64,000 nucleotides of DNA, taken from the NCBI GenBank assembly GCA_000499405.2, contig HG738138.1, positions 15,764,554 to 15,828,553 on the forward strand, written 5' to 3'. The stretch's first letter is position 1, and the number at the start of each line of letters is the position of its first letter. This DNA comes from Onchocerca volvulus. Taxonomy: Eukaryota > Nematoda > Chromadorea > Rhabditida > Onchocercidae. The notes beneath the pieces are model-generated. The model did no database searches. It was not told where the DNA came from and saw only the letters and a program-made list of their open reading frames with translations. Made by a program: the position numbers and the translations under genes. Positions 1-12,517 of this stretch are shown here, one piece after another.

Positions 1-1902
1 AATAATAAAATTATGAATGTTATTGCAAAATATTTCGATTCAAGTTACTTAATACAATATACATATATATATATACTTAAATTTATTTAATATATATATA
101 CTTTGATATTTATTTAAACAGTTGGATGATTACGGTAAATTCTGACCATTCTTTCTTTTTTTGATTTTAATGATGGAAAATCTTCATTGACATTCGTTTC
201 ACGTTTTATTTATTCATATAAAAAGTTCATTAATTTTCTACCAAGAAGCACCCTTTATGTCCTCAGAAATCGTATCTGCATCTTCCATACGACATACGTT
301 CTCCATTCAGTTAAATGTTATATTCAAAGTCTGAGAAAATTGCAAAAAAGAGAAAATTAATGCCAGTAGCAATGTTAACTTCTCCCTTTTCAAGCGAAAA
401 TTTTGTTGTTTAATTTGAATGTCCATTTGACCTGTTTTACCTGTTATTTCTGTCCGTAAATTAATTTCTTGCTACAAAATTTAAGTAAAATTTTAAACTT
501 TTCTTTTCGTAATGAACGAAAGTGATTTTTTTGGGAAAAAAATAAAAGTAAAATGAAAAGAATTCATTCTTCATTTATTTCAAAATATCTCGAATGATTT
601 ACTGATTGATTGCAATTTAAGTCATTTATCGCTAGTTCATTGTGCTAACTGTTTAATGATGAATTATTGATGAAATTATTTTACATATATATTTTTTTCC
701 TAATTTGCAATTTCATAAAAGGAACTGAGGAGATTTCCTCCCAAAACTGATCAATTATTACCTCGAAATGCTATCTCAAGTTTTACTGAGCCAATAGTAG
801 TTTTATGAAAAAATAATTTCTCCTGACACTGATTGACGATAAAATTGATTGAAATTTTAAAATGATTTCTAATGTAAAAAATCCAACTCAACAAAGGAAA
901 CTTTGTTATTAAAATGCTGTGAACAAAGAAAAATTTTATAGAAAAAATAATAATAAAGCGACCTTTTGAAACTTGATTCGGTATTTTTGACATTGAATTT
1001 GGCAGAACAATTCATCAATCCCCATTAATTAAAATGGATGGCCTAATTAAAAATGAGAAAAAATTGGACCTGGAATATTCTCATTAAGATATTGTCGATG
1101 TGTAAGTAACAATTAATGAATAAAGTTATGGTCAAAATAAGTAGCATATCATTGAATAAAAATAAATATAATTGAAGTGTACGAATGTTTAATTAATTAA
1201 TAAATGATTAATGAGAAAAATTACCAAAGTAATTGAAATAGTAGTCTATTATAATTGTAATAAATGGCGTTTTATCAAATTGGAATAAATATAATTAAAA
1301 TGCGTAGCAGTAACGATAAAAATATTCACGTCCTCGATTAATGTTATGATTAGATCAAGTTGACCTCACATTTCGAATGCTCAGGATTTAATCTTTTGAT
1401 TAAAAATTTAATAATTTCAGATGTTAAAGAACAAAAGAAATAACAATAATAATAAAAGCAAAATTAACTTATGATGAAAAGAAAAAAATGATATGAAAAG
1501 GAATTATCAGATGATTCGATATTCGTCAGAAGAAAATGGCAATAGAAACTGAAGATCTGGTTATGTAGATAAAATTAACGTCATCGTATCAATATCGGAA
1601 ATCTACTGGAAGACATGAAGGAAATGGATAAATGGAGGAAGAGGAGGAGGAAAGTAAAGATATCATGTAATCGATGGTGATAATAAATTCGATCTGGACT
1701 TCAACATTTTATCTGTTCTATATCGCTTAGTCTTTCTCATTCGAAAGTTTTTAAATTTTATTTGCCACTCATCAAACTGAGAGGATATCATTAAATACTG
1801 ATCTAATGATTATGTTATCTGTTACACTGTTACATTCACTTCTTGCAAAAATTACGATTAAAAGTGATCAATGTTTCGATGTCCAACTTGTGCAAAAATC
1901 CT

Positions 1903-1925
1903 CACACACACACACACACACACAC
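1903..1925. repeat. CA dinucleotide microsatellite
   Basis: An uninterrupted run of CA repeats is followed by a degenerate CA-rich tail up to about 1960. The short His/Thr-rich open frames across it are by-products of the repeat. Confidence 0.9.
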
Positions 1926-2213
1926 ATACAATATACATTAACATACACATCACATACACACTTCCCATTAGCAATCCTTTCATGTTACTTTTGCAAATTG
2001 TCCTAATTTGTGTTTTCAGTAGCACAAGTTCGATTGTGCAATTCTCTGACTTCGATTATTTTTGCTCGTTAAAAGAGACAACTTTTGAAATCAAAGTCTG
2101 TTTTCACCATCGGTAGTTAGAGGATTTCAAGAGATGTTCAATAGCTCAACTATTGAACTTCAATTATTAAATTCGATTAATATATCAATGATGCAACAAT
2201 TTCTTCAACCATT

Positions 2214-2215
<2 letters not shown>

Positions 2216-2277
<62 letters not shown>
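2216..2277. repeat. Poly(A) run of about 60 bases
   Basis: A near-perfect homopolymer of A. It could be a relic of a retroposed tail or simple slippage. I see no recognisable retrocopy directly 5' of it. The exact length is likely to vary or to be an assembly estimate. Confidence 0.9.
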
Positions 2278-2280
<3 letters not shown>

Positions 2281-3136
2281 AACAATCATCCCTTTAAGAT
2301 TACTTATTACACATTCTCAAATTTTGTAAGAAAATGTGAAAATAAGCAAAATGCAAAAACAAAATGACTATCATGATTTCTCATTGACCACTTCTAAAAC
2401 TGAAGTAAAATAACAATAAAAGCAAGAAAATATTTCATCAAATTACAAAATCAATCAAACATAATTTCAATTTATCAAAAGAACAAAATCAACAAATCCG
2501 AACATTAGAAATTTTAAGGGGAAAAAAGAGCTCCTGCTACTTCATAAGATACAAAGGATCGAGTGAGAGATTTGCAAATTTGAAAAATGAAATTACTATG
2601 AAATTCAAAAAACAAAATTACTGTTATGCACAAGTAACTGTTATAAAAGCATGGGATCTATCCCAAAATATTCTAGTAGAGCTTGCACGCTTACGGTAAC
2701 AACATCGGGCTTGAAATGAAATTTAAACTTTGTCTTTCGCTTGCTGAATAAGGTTTCAAACCAAATGAAGATATTTCAAACAAGTCTGCCTCTGATATAT
2801 TGCTTCCCTGAAGCTCTTTTGTTCTTTCCAAACCTGAAGTGATTTAAATCCTCATTCTAGAATTTAATGTATTCATCAGAAAGAGGAGCAAGAAATATAA
2901 TTTAAAACGATCTATTCATTCACAATATTTCATGTTTTGGAAAATGTAACGTCCAGGATGTTTGAACTGCTAAAATCTGAGATTTTCTATATCCAAGAGC
3001 TATGAAAAACCGATATCTTTCAATAAAATCAATAAGCTATAAATAACGGAAACGAGCACAATTCGAAACTCCCCCTATTTTTTAACTGTAAAAATTAACT
3101 AAACAAAACAAAAAGTTCACTCATTATATTATCGAT

Positions 3137-4762
3137 TTAAAGTGCTGCTGCCAAATTTTCATAAATTTCTCGTTCCCCTTCGCTCAGTTTATCAAATTTC
3201 TTTCGCAATCTCTTTTCTCGTTTTTCTGGTTCTAAATCAACATATCTGGAAAGAAGATTAACTTCAAAAATAATCACATATAAATAAAAATAAAGAGAAA
3301 TGAATATAAAACATTGTTATCTCTTATAAATGAATAAATCAGTTAGATAGATACTAACCTCTAGCAGATAATGAAACTAATACAGTAACTCTGTGAAGAA
3401 AGCATTTTGACAATTTCAGTTCCGCTATCATTATGCATCGTCTATCATAAGCTATCGACTTTTATAGAATATCTCGATATGCAAAATTAATTTTAGCATT
3501 ATATTATATGTTTAAATAACAATATAGCTTACTTATTGGACATACTGATCGCAAAGAGATCAAAGGCAGTTTTCGGCTCTTTCTTCTTAACCGATTTCTT
3601 GCTGCTGTTATTTGTTTTTATTCCTTTTGATTTATCGATCTAAATTTAATACAGTTACTTCAATATTTCACTAAAATATTTCATTATTAAATTGATAGAT
3701 TGATCCAAATAATTCTTGATTATTTAACTGCACCAAAGAATTAACTTAATGAATGAAGGAATTAAAAAGTAACCTAGATGTAACAGGAATATTATAAATA
3801 TATGTCAGTTACTTAATATGATAAATAAAACTGGCATATGCCACCTAAAACTACCAAATAAAATCTGCAACAAAAAGCCACTTCCGGGGAATTTCAGTGA
3901 AAATTTTGCTCGAAAAACAATAACTTACGGCTTTCTGTGCAATCGAAATTGCATTATCCACAAAATTTCGGTGTGCTGGTGTTAATTCTTGGTGTGTTTC
4001 TCTGAAAGGACAGCATGGACAGTTTGCAAGTAGCATAGCCCAGGAGATGATAAATGATCATCATAATCGCAACATACTTCACCAGAATTCAAAAAATTTA
4101 CCTGTAAGCATGCAAATTTAACAAGTATTTTTCCATTAACTGCAAGGCTTCCTTCTGTGCTTCTGCTTTTTCGGCTGCATTCGATTCATTATTCCAGACT
4201 GCGCTTACATCCTAAAAAATACTTACACCTTAAAAGAAAATGAAGGCTACTTGAAGTCCTTTAGTTATCATGGAGCATAAACTTAAAAAATTACAGTTTT
4301 TAAGACTTCATGCCTTATTCGACAAAAATGATTCTCAGTAAGACTGATTTTTTATTATTAATTTGTCCTTTTTCTGAGTATGAAGAATTCTAGGATAGGG
4401 CCATTGCTCTGAAATGCTTAAATGTGAATCACTTGCAACAAGTTTATTACAAAATCGAATTCAATTTCGAAAAGATAAACTTATTTCAAGACTCTAAATT
4501 TTTTCTTTCATTTCAGCACTTTCAATACTCTAAATCATGCGTTTTGTCCTCTATCAAACCAAGCAGGAGCATAAACGCTTATGAGCTTGAGGTTTCAGTC
4601 GTCATCACTACACATATTTAAGTATTCAAGTGAGATTAGAAAAATTACAGCAAAAACAGATATCAAAATGATAAATTTTACCGATGAGAATCTGCTGTGT
4701 CCTGCTTTCCGCATAAATATTGAAAAAGCATTCGGCGGCTTTTTAGGAAATGTTGGATCCAT
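3137..4762 (-). CDS. Small protein with two HMG-box-like segments (HMGB/TFAM-like)
   Basis: Five exons on the minus strand, in order: 4762-4682, 4211-4102, 4001-3929, 3639-3533, 3245-3137. Reading phase is kept at every junction and the model gives 159 residues. The first segment (residues about 6-65) begins PKKPPNAFSIFMRK and continues with a VWNNES motif and an EKYLLNLHAYR helix, close to the Trp-Asn-Asn and KYEKDIAAYR signatures of HMG boxes. Its helix I-II region looks about ten residues short. The second (about 110-157) runs from EPKTAFDLF to KLSEGEREIYENLA, the usual end of a box. A lysine-rich linker (SSKKSVKKKEPK) lies between. HMG boxes bend DNA; two in tandem fit chromatin HMGB or mitochondrial TFAM proteins. 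No targeting leader is visible before the chosen Met, so the compartment is open. The start is the first ATG in frame; an upstream exon cannot be excluded. Confidence 0.7.
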
Positions 4763-5158
4763 TGTGACACTATGACCTTCCTCCAAGAACGCATGAAGTA
4801 GCTTAAACAATCTTCATTTCCATCATAAAATTTTCAAAGAAAAGATATTTATTCATTTCATTACTTATAAAAGAGTAACGAGTTGCATGTCATATTCATT
4901 ATATAGTATATTCAATACATTTAATAGAAACTTATCTAACTGCAAAAAATCTTTTAGCGAATTTCTGGAAATTCGAAAGATTTTTTTTTGGGAGGGAAGA
5001 GAATGGATCAGAGCTTCAATTTATATAATTCCAATTGAAATTCAAATAAAATAGTAAAATTTGGCAGTAATTCACAATATCAACTAACTATCATTTTTTC
5101 GATGATGTATTATTATTATTAAGTAAGTTCCCACTACACCGACTGAAATTATTGGAAA

Positions 5159-6668
5159 TTAGATTAAAATTATAAAAAATCCAACTTCGAGAGCAGTCGG
5201 TATGGTCATTGCTGATAATATTGTTGCTTCTTTTAAGCATCTGCGTAAATCGGTCTTGAGCATTCTAAAAATTCTGTATGTTAGAGATTGCATAAGAAAT
5301 ATAGCAATTTTGAATTTTAAATTAGCTTAAAATCATCATCATTACTATATGGTTCACATGCTGAATTCGAAAACAGAATACATATAATTTATATTTAAAA
5401 ACTGGCTAACATTGAGGAATAAATACAAATGGAACTGAGCCAATTTCGATTAATGAATCAATTCTCTCTCTATTAATGAATCAATCATTAATTCTTCTTT
5501 GCTTTTCTGATCTTTAAAATCGAATACTTATGTACAGAAGAAAATCTCAATACAAAACCATAACTACGAAGCTTTTATTAATTTCGGTAGTAATAAAAAT
5601 ACGAACTAGCTAGCAGCAAGAATTTAAAAATTTACTCTTTCGTTCCTCCTGGCGGCATCTCAATATCATCAAAATCGTTGAATCCAAGAAATTTTTTCGA
5701 CAAGTTTTTTTTTTTTTGTTGCACTTTTGTTCTTAATTCCTGGAAATTCCTAATACTTAAACACCTCACTCAGAAAGTTGAAATGCTGTTTCCATTAACG
5801 AATTTCATAATATCTTAAACTGGATTTGAATTTAAGGTAAGATTTGATTAATTACCAAAACCACACGAACTTAGAGAATTTACCATCCTCAAAAAAGCTG
5901 ACTAAACCCTGTACTCTCATAATTTATTTCATAATTCTTGAGAAGTCATGAACTAACAAATATACAGAAGCAAGATTTGACTACTCAAAATAAATTCTAT
6001 AACATAATTATACAAAAAACGTATACTTGAACAATTTTTGCAATTTGACTAGGGGAAAAATGAAGATCCACTGAAGACGACTGAGCTATTTCTATATCGT
6101 CACTAACATCCGATGCTGACTGAAAAAAATCATGAATTTTACAAAATATGGGTTTATATTTATATCAGTGATATGTTCCAGTGGTTCTATCTATTGCAAT
6201 TAAATAAAAATATGAATGAAATGTTAGTACCAAATTCTTTGAATCACTAAAAGTTGCGAGGACTAAAGTAAGCTAATTTCCCTTCTTTTTTTTCTTCCAT
6301 AATGTTCTGACTCTCGCAGAGGAAAAAAGAATAATCTTGATTTTAATAATTTAATGACTTTAATTTTTCTTAATTTAGTGATTTTAATCTTTAAAATAAT
6401 TAATTGATTTAAAAATACCACAAAACATATAAACAAAATAAAGCTGTTGTGTTAACATGTAACGTTTTCTCACTGGTAGCATGATTATTCACTAAGCAGT
6501 TGGAAACGAATAAATAAAACCTACTTCCTTGCCAATTTTCTTCAGCATCTTTGCTTCTTTCGGAACGATTGATCCCGGAACTTTCCTTTTACTATTATTC
6601 CGATTCATGCTGCTATGTAGTGGTGAAACAATATCATGCCATTCCGCAATGCCATCCGATACATCCAT
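5159..6668 (-). CDS. Unrecognised small hydrophilic protein
   Basis: Four exons on the minus strand: 6668-6525, 6119-6027, 5739-5636, 5264-5159, with consistent phase (0, 0, 2), giving about 148 residues. It starts MDVSDGIAEWHDIVSP. It is rich in Ser, Asp and Lys, with an acidic-serine stretch (SASDVSDDIEIAQSSS) and a basic stretch (VQQKKKNLSKK) followed by FLGFNDFDDIEMPPGTKE. I do not recognise the family and see no TM segment or signal peptide. The third exon has an in-frame TAA (5634-5632) right at the splice donor. If that intron is retained, the protein ends PPGTKE; if spliced, it continues with MLKTDLRRCLKEATIL and ends in a short hydrophobic tail. The HMG-box gene follows about 0.4 kb downstream on the same strand, a spacing compatible with a nematode operon. 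The poly(A) stretch in exon 3 makes its frame sensitive to one-base sequencing errors. Confidence 0.5.
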
Positions 6669-9365
6669 CAGCTACTTCAACTATAAGTAACTGAGCACAG
6701 AGACAACGAATATATCAGTGAAAACATAACTAATTATTGATACGTACTTAAAGGTAAAAAGCAAACATCAATCATAATAATTACTAAGAAATTAAAACTA
6801 AATAGCAGTGAACAACGAAGTGATAATTAGAAATAAGTAACCAAATATGAAATTGAATATGTAAGAAATGAATGAACGATTTAAATAAATCAACAATGAA
6901 TAAGTATCAATTTATTAACGACTTTATGACTCCAAAGCTGAATATGTGAAAACAGTAATCAAATAAAATATCGAATCGCGATAGAAAAAAAAAAAATAAA
7001 CAAGGAACTAATTACATCTAAAAGCGATAGCTATATATCAAATGATATGTAAATTAATGATTCCAAAACAAGAAAAGGTCCAATCAAGTGACTGATATGC
7101 AATAAAAAGTACAGATACAGAAATCCAATCCCTCTTCTAAATGGAAAATGAATTCAAAAGTAATGTTCAATTAGAATAAATAAAATTCATTCAAAAATTT
7201 AAACTCACGAAGTATCCAAAATATATCATTGCATTTTCTGATTTCTTTTCGCTATTACTTCGCCATATTACTTGAGGACCAATTTTGTATTTCTATGAGG
7301 AACATCTAAATGGATCACCAAAAACTACAATGACAACCTCGCGATAACCGATAACAAAAGATAAAGACAACAATTCGAACCACAGCAAAATGTTAAAACG
7401 AAATGAATTTACATCACACTTGCCCCCAAAAAGAACGAAATTTAACGAAACCACCGTGGTCCGTTAAATCAAAGTTTCTGATTGTGATTATTTATGCGAT
7501 AAAATTGTCCATTTTTTTATGCCATTCTCTACAATATTGTTGATTGTTTGAATGTCGTCATGGTTCACACATTGTTTTGGTATTTTTTTTATCATTCTCA
7601 ATGAAATAATCCGCATAATTTCGAAAGTATTCTTGAATGTGACATTATCACATACGGCAAGTTACGTAGATAAAATTGCTAATCATTCAATCAGTTATTC
7701 TGTTTAGCCGGAAATCGAACTATCCTGAACATGAGAAAAAGCTTACACGTTCTCAGCCAGTATCCCGAAGTTTATCCCTTTAATTCTGGTGAATACGAAG
7801 ATAAGATCATTTTTCTTGCCTTTTTTCTTGTGCTTGTGATTTGTTAAAGAAATATGGTTCATGAAAAAAATAAATAAATAAAAAAGAAAGAGAATTTGAG
7901 AAATTTCTGAAAACAAATTCGGTTTATTTCTCCGAAAACTTTTTGAAGAGTAATTTTCCTGAATCCTTATATTTCTTAACAGTCGTTTTTTATACAATTC
8001 TCAAAATTCTTTAAAGAGAATATCGAGTGATAAGTTATTTAGATATTCTCGGATAGTTTTTTGTTCGTAATTGTTCTGTTGCTAATAAATTCTTTCTTCA
8101 AACAGAATTCGTCTTTGTCATAACAGATATAATTTTAAAAAATTTCGCGACAAATTGGTGCCCCAAGGTGAGATGTGGATATCATCCTTTGATCAGAATC
8201 AACGTTCAATATGAAACTAACAATCAGATCGAATAGAGCTCTCAAAACTTCTTACAAAAGATTTAGTACAGTCCGTCGATCAAAACTAATTGAACAGTTC
8301 ACCCGGTAATCGTTCCAAGAAAAGTTAATGAAAAAACAAATTGGGATTAACTGCATTTTTTTAAATTATTCTATTCGGTGCTGTTATTAATTGATTATAA
8401 AAATGTCAACTAGATGTAGGAGTTCCCACTTATCAATAAAATAGCCTTTTCAAGAGAATTTTTAAAAATTGAAAGTCAGCTTAGATACATTTAAAAAAAA
8501 AAATTTTTTTTGAAAAAAAAAGAAATTAAAACAAGCTTTTATTTGTTTAACACATTAATCTTTCGTTTTTTTTTCTTTTTTTTTAAATTCAATAATATAT
8601 TTCATCCTTTTTAAATTACTAATTCAAATACTAGCTAAACAAATTCATAAATAAACATAAAATGTAAACAATGCATAAATCATGCGAATTCAAAAACTTC
8701 GGAAATGCAGCTGTCAGTCAAATGATTCCAAACATTTGTATGAGTTGATATCAGCATAATCTTTTTCGTCAAATTGGAAACAATCAACAAATCTGATTTG
8801 TTGATCAATGATTGAAGGAAGCATACATCATAAATTGACCAAAATTAATTTGTAAAACATGCGACAGCTTGAGAGTAACACATTTTGTGTGGTAATTGTT
8901 GCATTAAATTAAATTGCATCCTCAAAAGCAGATGGCCGATCTATTTTGGATCAAAGCAATTCAATCATCCAACTCATTCTTCTCCTTTAACAACCTTCTC
9001 TCTAACTGTCGTTTTAGTTATGGACAAAATTATGAGACATGGACAGCTGGTGGACAAATAAATAGATATACAACTTTTGATTACATTGATACATCCTTTA
9101 TCAATATCATAAATCAGTGAATGAATTGTTGTATAATAGCCGATTGTAATGATCATGTAACAAAAGATAAGTAACTTGGATGATATTTAAATGATAATGT
9201 AAATTATTAGCAAAAATTAATGAAAGTTTCAAAAAGTTTAAATTTCAACCATAAGAATATTATTTTCGTTAATTGCTCCTGGATTTTAATAGCCTTATTT
9301 TGAGTGTTTATTAAGCAAAATCAATGGAGGTTTAAAAGTAGCAAATTTAATTTTTAATAATAATA

Positions 9366-9366
<1 letters not shown>

Positions 9367-9429
<63 letters not shown>
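9367..9429. repeat. Poly(T) run of about 63 bases
   Basis: An uninterrupted T homopolymer in non-coding DNA, of the same kind as those at 2216, 27,950, 47,220 and 53,735. Confidence 0.9.
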
Positions 9430-9430
<1 letters not shown>

Positions 9431-11760
9431 GTATGACAATGCATCTTGTTAGAAAAATTGATGGAAATTTAAAAAGTTCCGAGTTTTAATTTTCAATATT
9501 ATTATTTCAATCAACTATCCTCAAATTTGGACAGCATTATTTCAATAATTGTTTTACAAAAAAACAATGAAAGTTTTAAAAACTACAAATTTCAACTTCA
9601 TAATTTCTGTTTTAATATGATAACTTATTCATTGAGAAAAAGTAATGAAAATTTTAAAAACTTAGATTTTGGTTTTGATAATGTTATTTTAATCAACCAC
9701 TTCTGAAATTAATAGCATCATTTTAGTTAATTAGATCATAGAACTTTATATAGCAAAAAGGATGCAAATTTTAAACTTATAAGAAAATGGCTAAATTTGA
9801 AACTTCCGATATTGCATTGGTCATGATTCGGATAAAGTTTCTCTTCTTTTTATTACATCACCACTGTCGTTTTTTCAGTTTCTCATTTATCCATTTTTTG
9901 ACCAGTTTAATTTTTGATTTGTAATTTAGTTCAAAAAAAAATGAATTTGACAAATATTACTTTGTTAGGAATAATAAAGATGAAGATAAATGAAAATATT
10001 TGGATCTAGGATGTTCGGTAGAAAATGCCAGCAGTTCTCAACATTATGCTTTTCCATTCCCGGAATTTTTCCTGATCATCATAAAAATATTTAGTATAGT
10101 GTTATCTTCTGTTGATGTTGTTACGAAGCAAACACTGATTTTAATTAATCAGTTGGTTGAATCTTTAAGACCGATCATTAATATTTTCAGGCCTTCAAAT
10201 GCTGATAATAAAGGATTACATATATAACATTCTTAATTAATTTTATACAAAAGAAAAATTCGATTTTTTTTTCTACTCTTAAAAAAAAAAAAAAAAAAAA
10301 AAAGGAAAAAAAGTTGTATACTTTCAAGATTTCTACCGCAATAATCATTAATGCAAATAACTTCTTTTTCACATCTTATTTTTTCAAGCTTGTTTTTCAT
10401 AATATTTATGATCTATTGGATCGATATTTCATTTTTTATGACAAGATGAATTGTCGATTCAGCATATCATAGATGTTTCCTTCTAAAACATTAACTGTTT
10501 TTTTTTTCTTCTCGAAATTGATGTATTTCCTGAAATTTAGTTTCTAAATAATTAGCAATGTAATGGTTCTTCATTGCTCTCCCACTAATATTTGTATATT
10601 TGAACTGCATTTACAATTATCCAACAATTACTGAGTTAATAAGCTAATAAAAACCAAAAAGATATACGATAAAATGAAATACCGATTGTCAACTGATCAT
10701 TAATATTTTCTTCTGAAGTACTTTTTCCTTTTTTTATCCAGTTGAAGTACCACCGAGTAACTCAGTTTCTTTGTTGGTCTTCTTTTTTTTTTTTTTTTTC
10801 ATTTAGAAAAATATGAAGCAGCCATTGATGTAAGCAATTACAACATAAACGAATTAGTTATCATTGATTAGGCAAATACTAGGAGAATGTCGTCTGTAAT
10901 CAAACATTATCATCAAATTGATACATCTGTTTGACGCAATGAAGTTATTGTTTTAAAAAAGTAAGGAAGCCTAGCTATATAGCCTATTGTTAATGTCACA
11001 GAATGTATTTGGCTGGGCATGACCTTTGCGACATACGACACTCGACCCAACACCGTATGGTTGCTTTTATAAACATACAAATTTACCTCAACCATATGCT
11101 TACAATTTCTTCACAATATTGTTTTAATAAAAAATGATGAATATACGAGGAAAATAAATAGAAAAAGTAAGACTGGTAAAGTTTTCAATGAATACGGGAA
11201 CACAAATAATCAAATAATTATTTTGAAAAATATTGCAAAAAATTAGAGAATAATTTAACAGAATATTATGTTATCAATTGTAAAAAATTAATGATGGATA
11301 TTTTTCATTTAAAATCATTTCGACAATTTTGAATTTTAGTAAACGATTGGATAAAATAATTTATATAAACTTGAATTTTTTTTCATTTTTATTTCTAATG
11401 GTGGCTACTTTATTGAATGCTTACCTCATCATTTAATTTTGTGATTACAAATGAAATCAATTTTTGGCCATTCTAAAATTTTACTACAACAGATGTAATT
11501 TTATGCCTAGAAATGTGAAAGTTTTAGCATTTCTCATCAAAAATGTTATCATTATTAATAATATTCTAACATTCGACTTATCTAACTAGTAGTTACTTTC
11601 AACTAATTACACAATGATAGCAGGCAATATTGTGATTATGTTCTGAACTCTCGAAATATTATTATGCTTTTTAAATTTCCTTTTCAAATTTTTTCACTAC
11701 CAAATATATATCCTTAAAGAAATCTAAACAAATGCAATTTTTTATGAAATTAGCATGAAT

Positions 11761-11930
11761 TATTATTATTATTTTTATTATTATCATTACTATTATCATC
11801 ATTGTACTTTGCTATTATTAATTCTATTATTATTATTATTACCACTATTATTAGTATTGTTTTTTTTAATATTTATATTTATATTTACTTTTATTTTTAT
11901 AATTGTTATTATTACTGTTATGAAATAAAT
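11761..11930. repeat. ATT/TTA-rich trinucleotide microsatellite
   Basis: Imperfect runs of TTA/ATT triplets with occasional ATC units. A second, looser tract lies at about 12,640-12,730. Confidence 0.8.
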
Positions 11931-12149
11931 TTATCATTATATGTAAATTTCATTTTTTTTTAACTTTGTTAAAAAAATGTCTTCTTTTATTAATTAATTT
12001 TTAAGATGAAAATAATTCATTCAAAATGAAATCAATCATTTATCAAAATGATTATTCTCTCTTTCATATCTAATTCCAGAAATACTTGACAATTGATATC
12101 ATTTCTGTATATTTAGGAATTTTCGGGACAAATAAGTAAAGTGGCATCT

Positions 12150-12345
12150 CTTCATCAAATTCCTCTTAAATACTTCAACGAGGACCTATGTGATGATGAC
12201 AGTACCACTTCAGAATATCACAGCTGCGGGGCGGAGATAAGGGCGTCACCTATCTGATGGATCGTTCGCCGTATCAAATTCAACAATCATCATCATCTGA
12301 CCGATGATTTAGCAATCATCGAAAAGGACGAAAACGAAAAGAGGT
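12150..12345. promoter_or_regulatory. Less AT-rich block before the Notch-ligand start; possible promoter or 5' UTR
   Basis: This block has several GC-containing words (for example GCTGCGGGGCGGAG and GATCGTTCGCCG) in an otherwise AT-rich stretch, and it lies 170-370 bases before the first coding exon of the DSL gene. That position fits a core promoter, 5' UTR or trans-splice acceptor region. A short open frame from about 12,118 (EFSGQISKVASLHQIPLK) ends at a stop before the ligand start and cannot join exon 2 in phase. The function is inferred from position and composition only. Confidence 0.35.
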
Positions 12346-12517
12346 GGTGCCTTTTTGTTTTGTTTTGCTTTGTTTTTTTCATTTTTCATTTTCAGACATT
12401 CAAACAACTTTCTTTCAACTTGTTACCTCTCATTTCTTTCGAAATTATTTGAAAAAAAGAATGAAATATTTCAGAAATATATATTTGTCAAATAAGATCG
12501 TGTTAACTGGTATATTA

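Larger units (their letters stand above)
1..3136. other. Non-coding AT-rich stretch
   Basis: No exon chain with consistent phase was found on either strand. The stretch holds a CA microsatellite near 1903-1925, a purine-rich patch near 1634-1652 and a poly(A) run at about 2216-2277. The right end leads into the 3' side of the minus-strand HMG-box gene, whose stop is at 3137-3139, so part of it is probably that gene's 3' UTR. Confidence 0.6.
6669..12100. other. Non-coding stretch upstream of two divergent genes
   Basis: This gap lies between the start of the minus-strand gene at 6668 and the Notch-ligand first exon at 12,518. It should hold both promoters. It contains a 63-base poly(T) run (9367-9429), several shorter A/T runs and an ATT-rich microsatellite near 11,761-11,930. 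A few open frames of 60-85 codons occur, but none joins into a chain or resembles a known family. Confidence 0.55.

Noticed and set aside
7743..7997. 84-codon minus-strand open frame
   Set aside because: Low-complexity Lys/Phe-rich translation, no domain, no splice partners, in a gap between divergent genes.
8914..9156. Overlapping 60-68-codon frames on both strands
   Set aside because: Both strands are open over the same bases without any family resemblance; a chance effect.
10000..10227. 75-codon plus-strand frame with fairly balanced codons
   Set aside because: No ATG start, no recognised motif and no exon partner in phase. An acceptor-like TTTTCAG sits inside it, but nothing follows.
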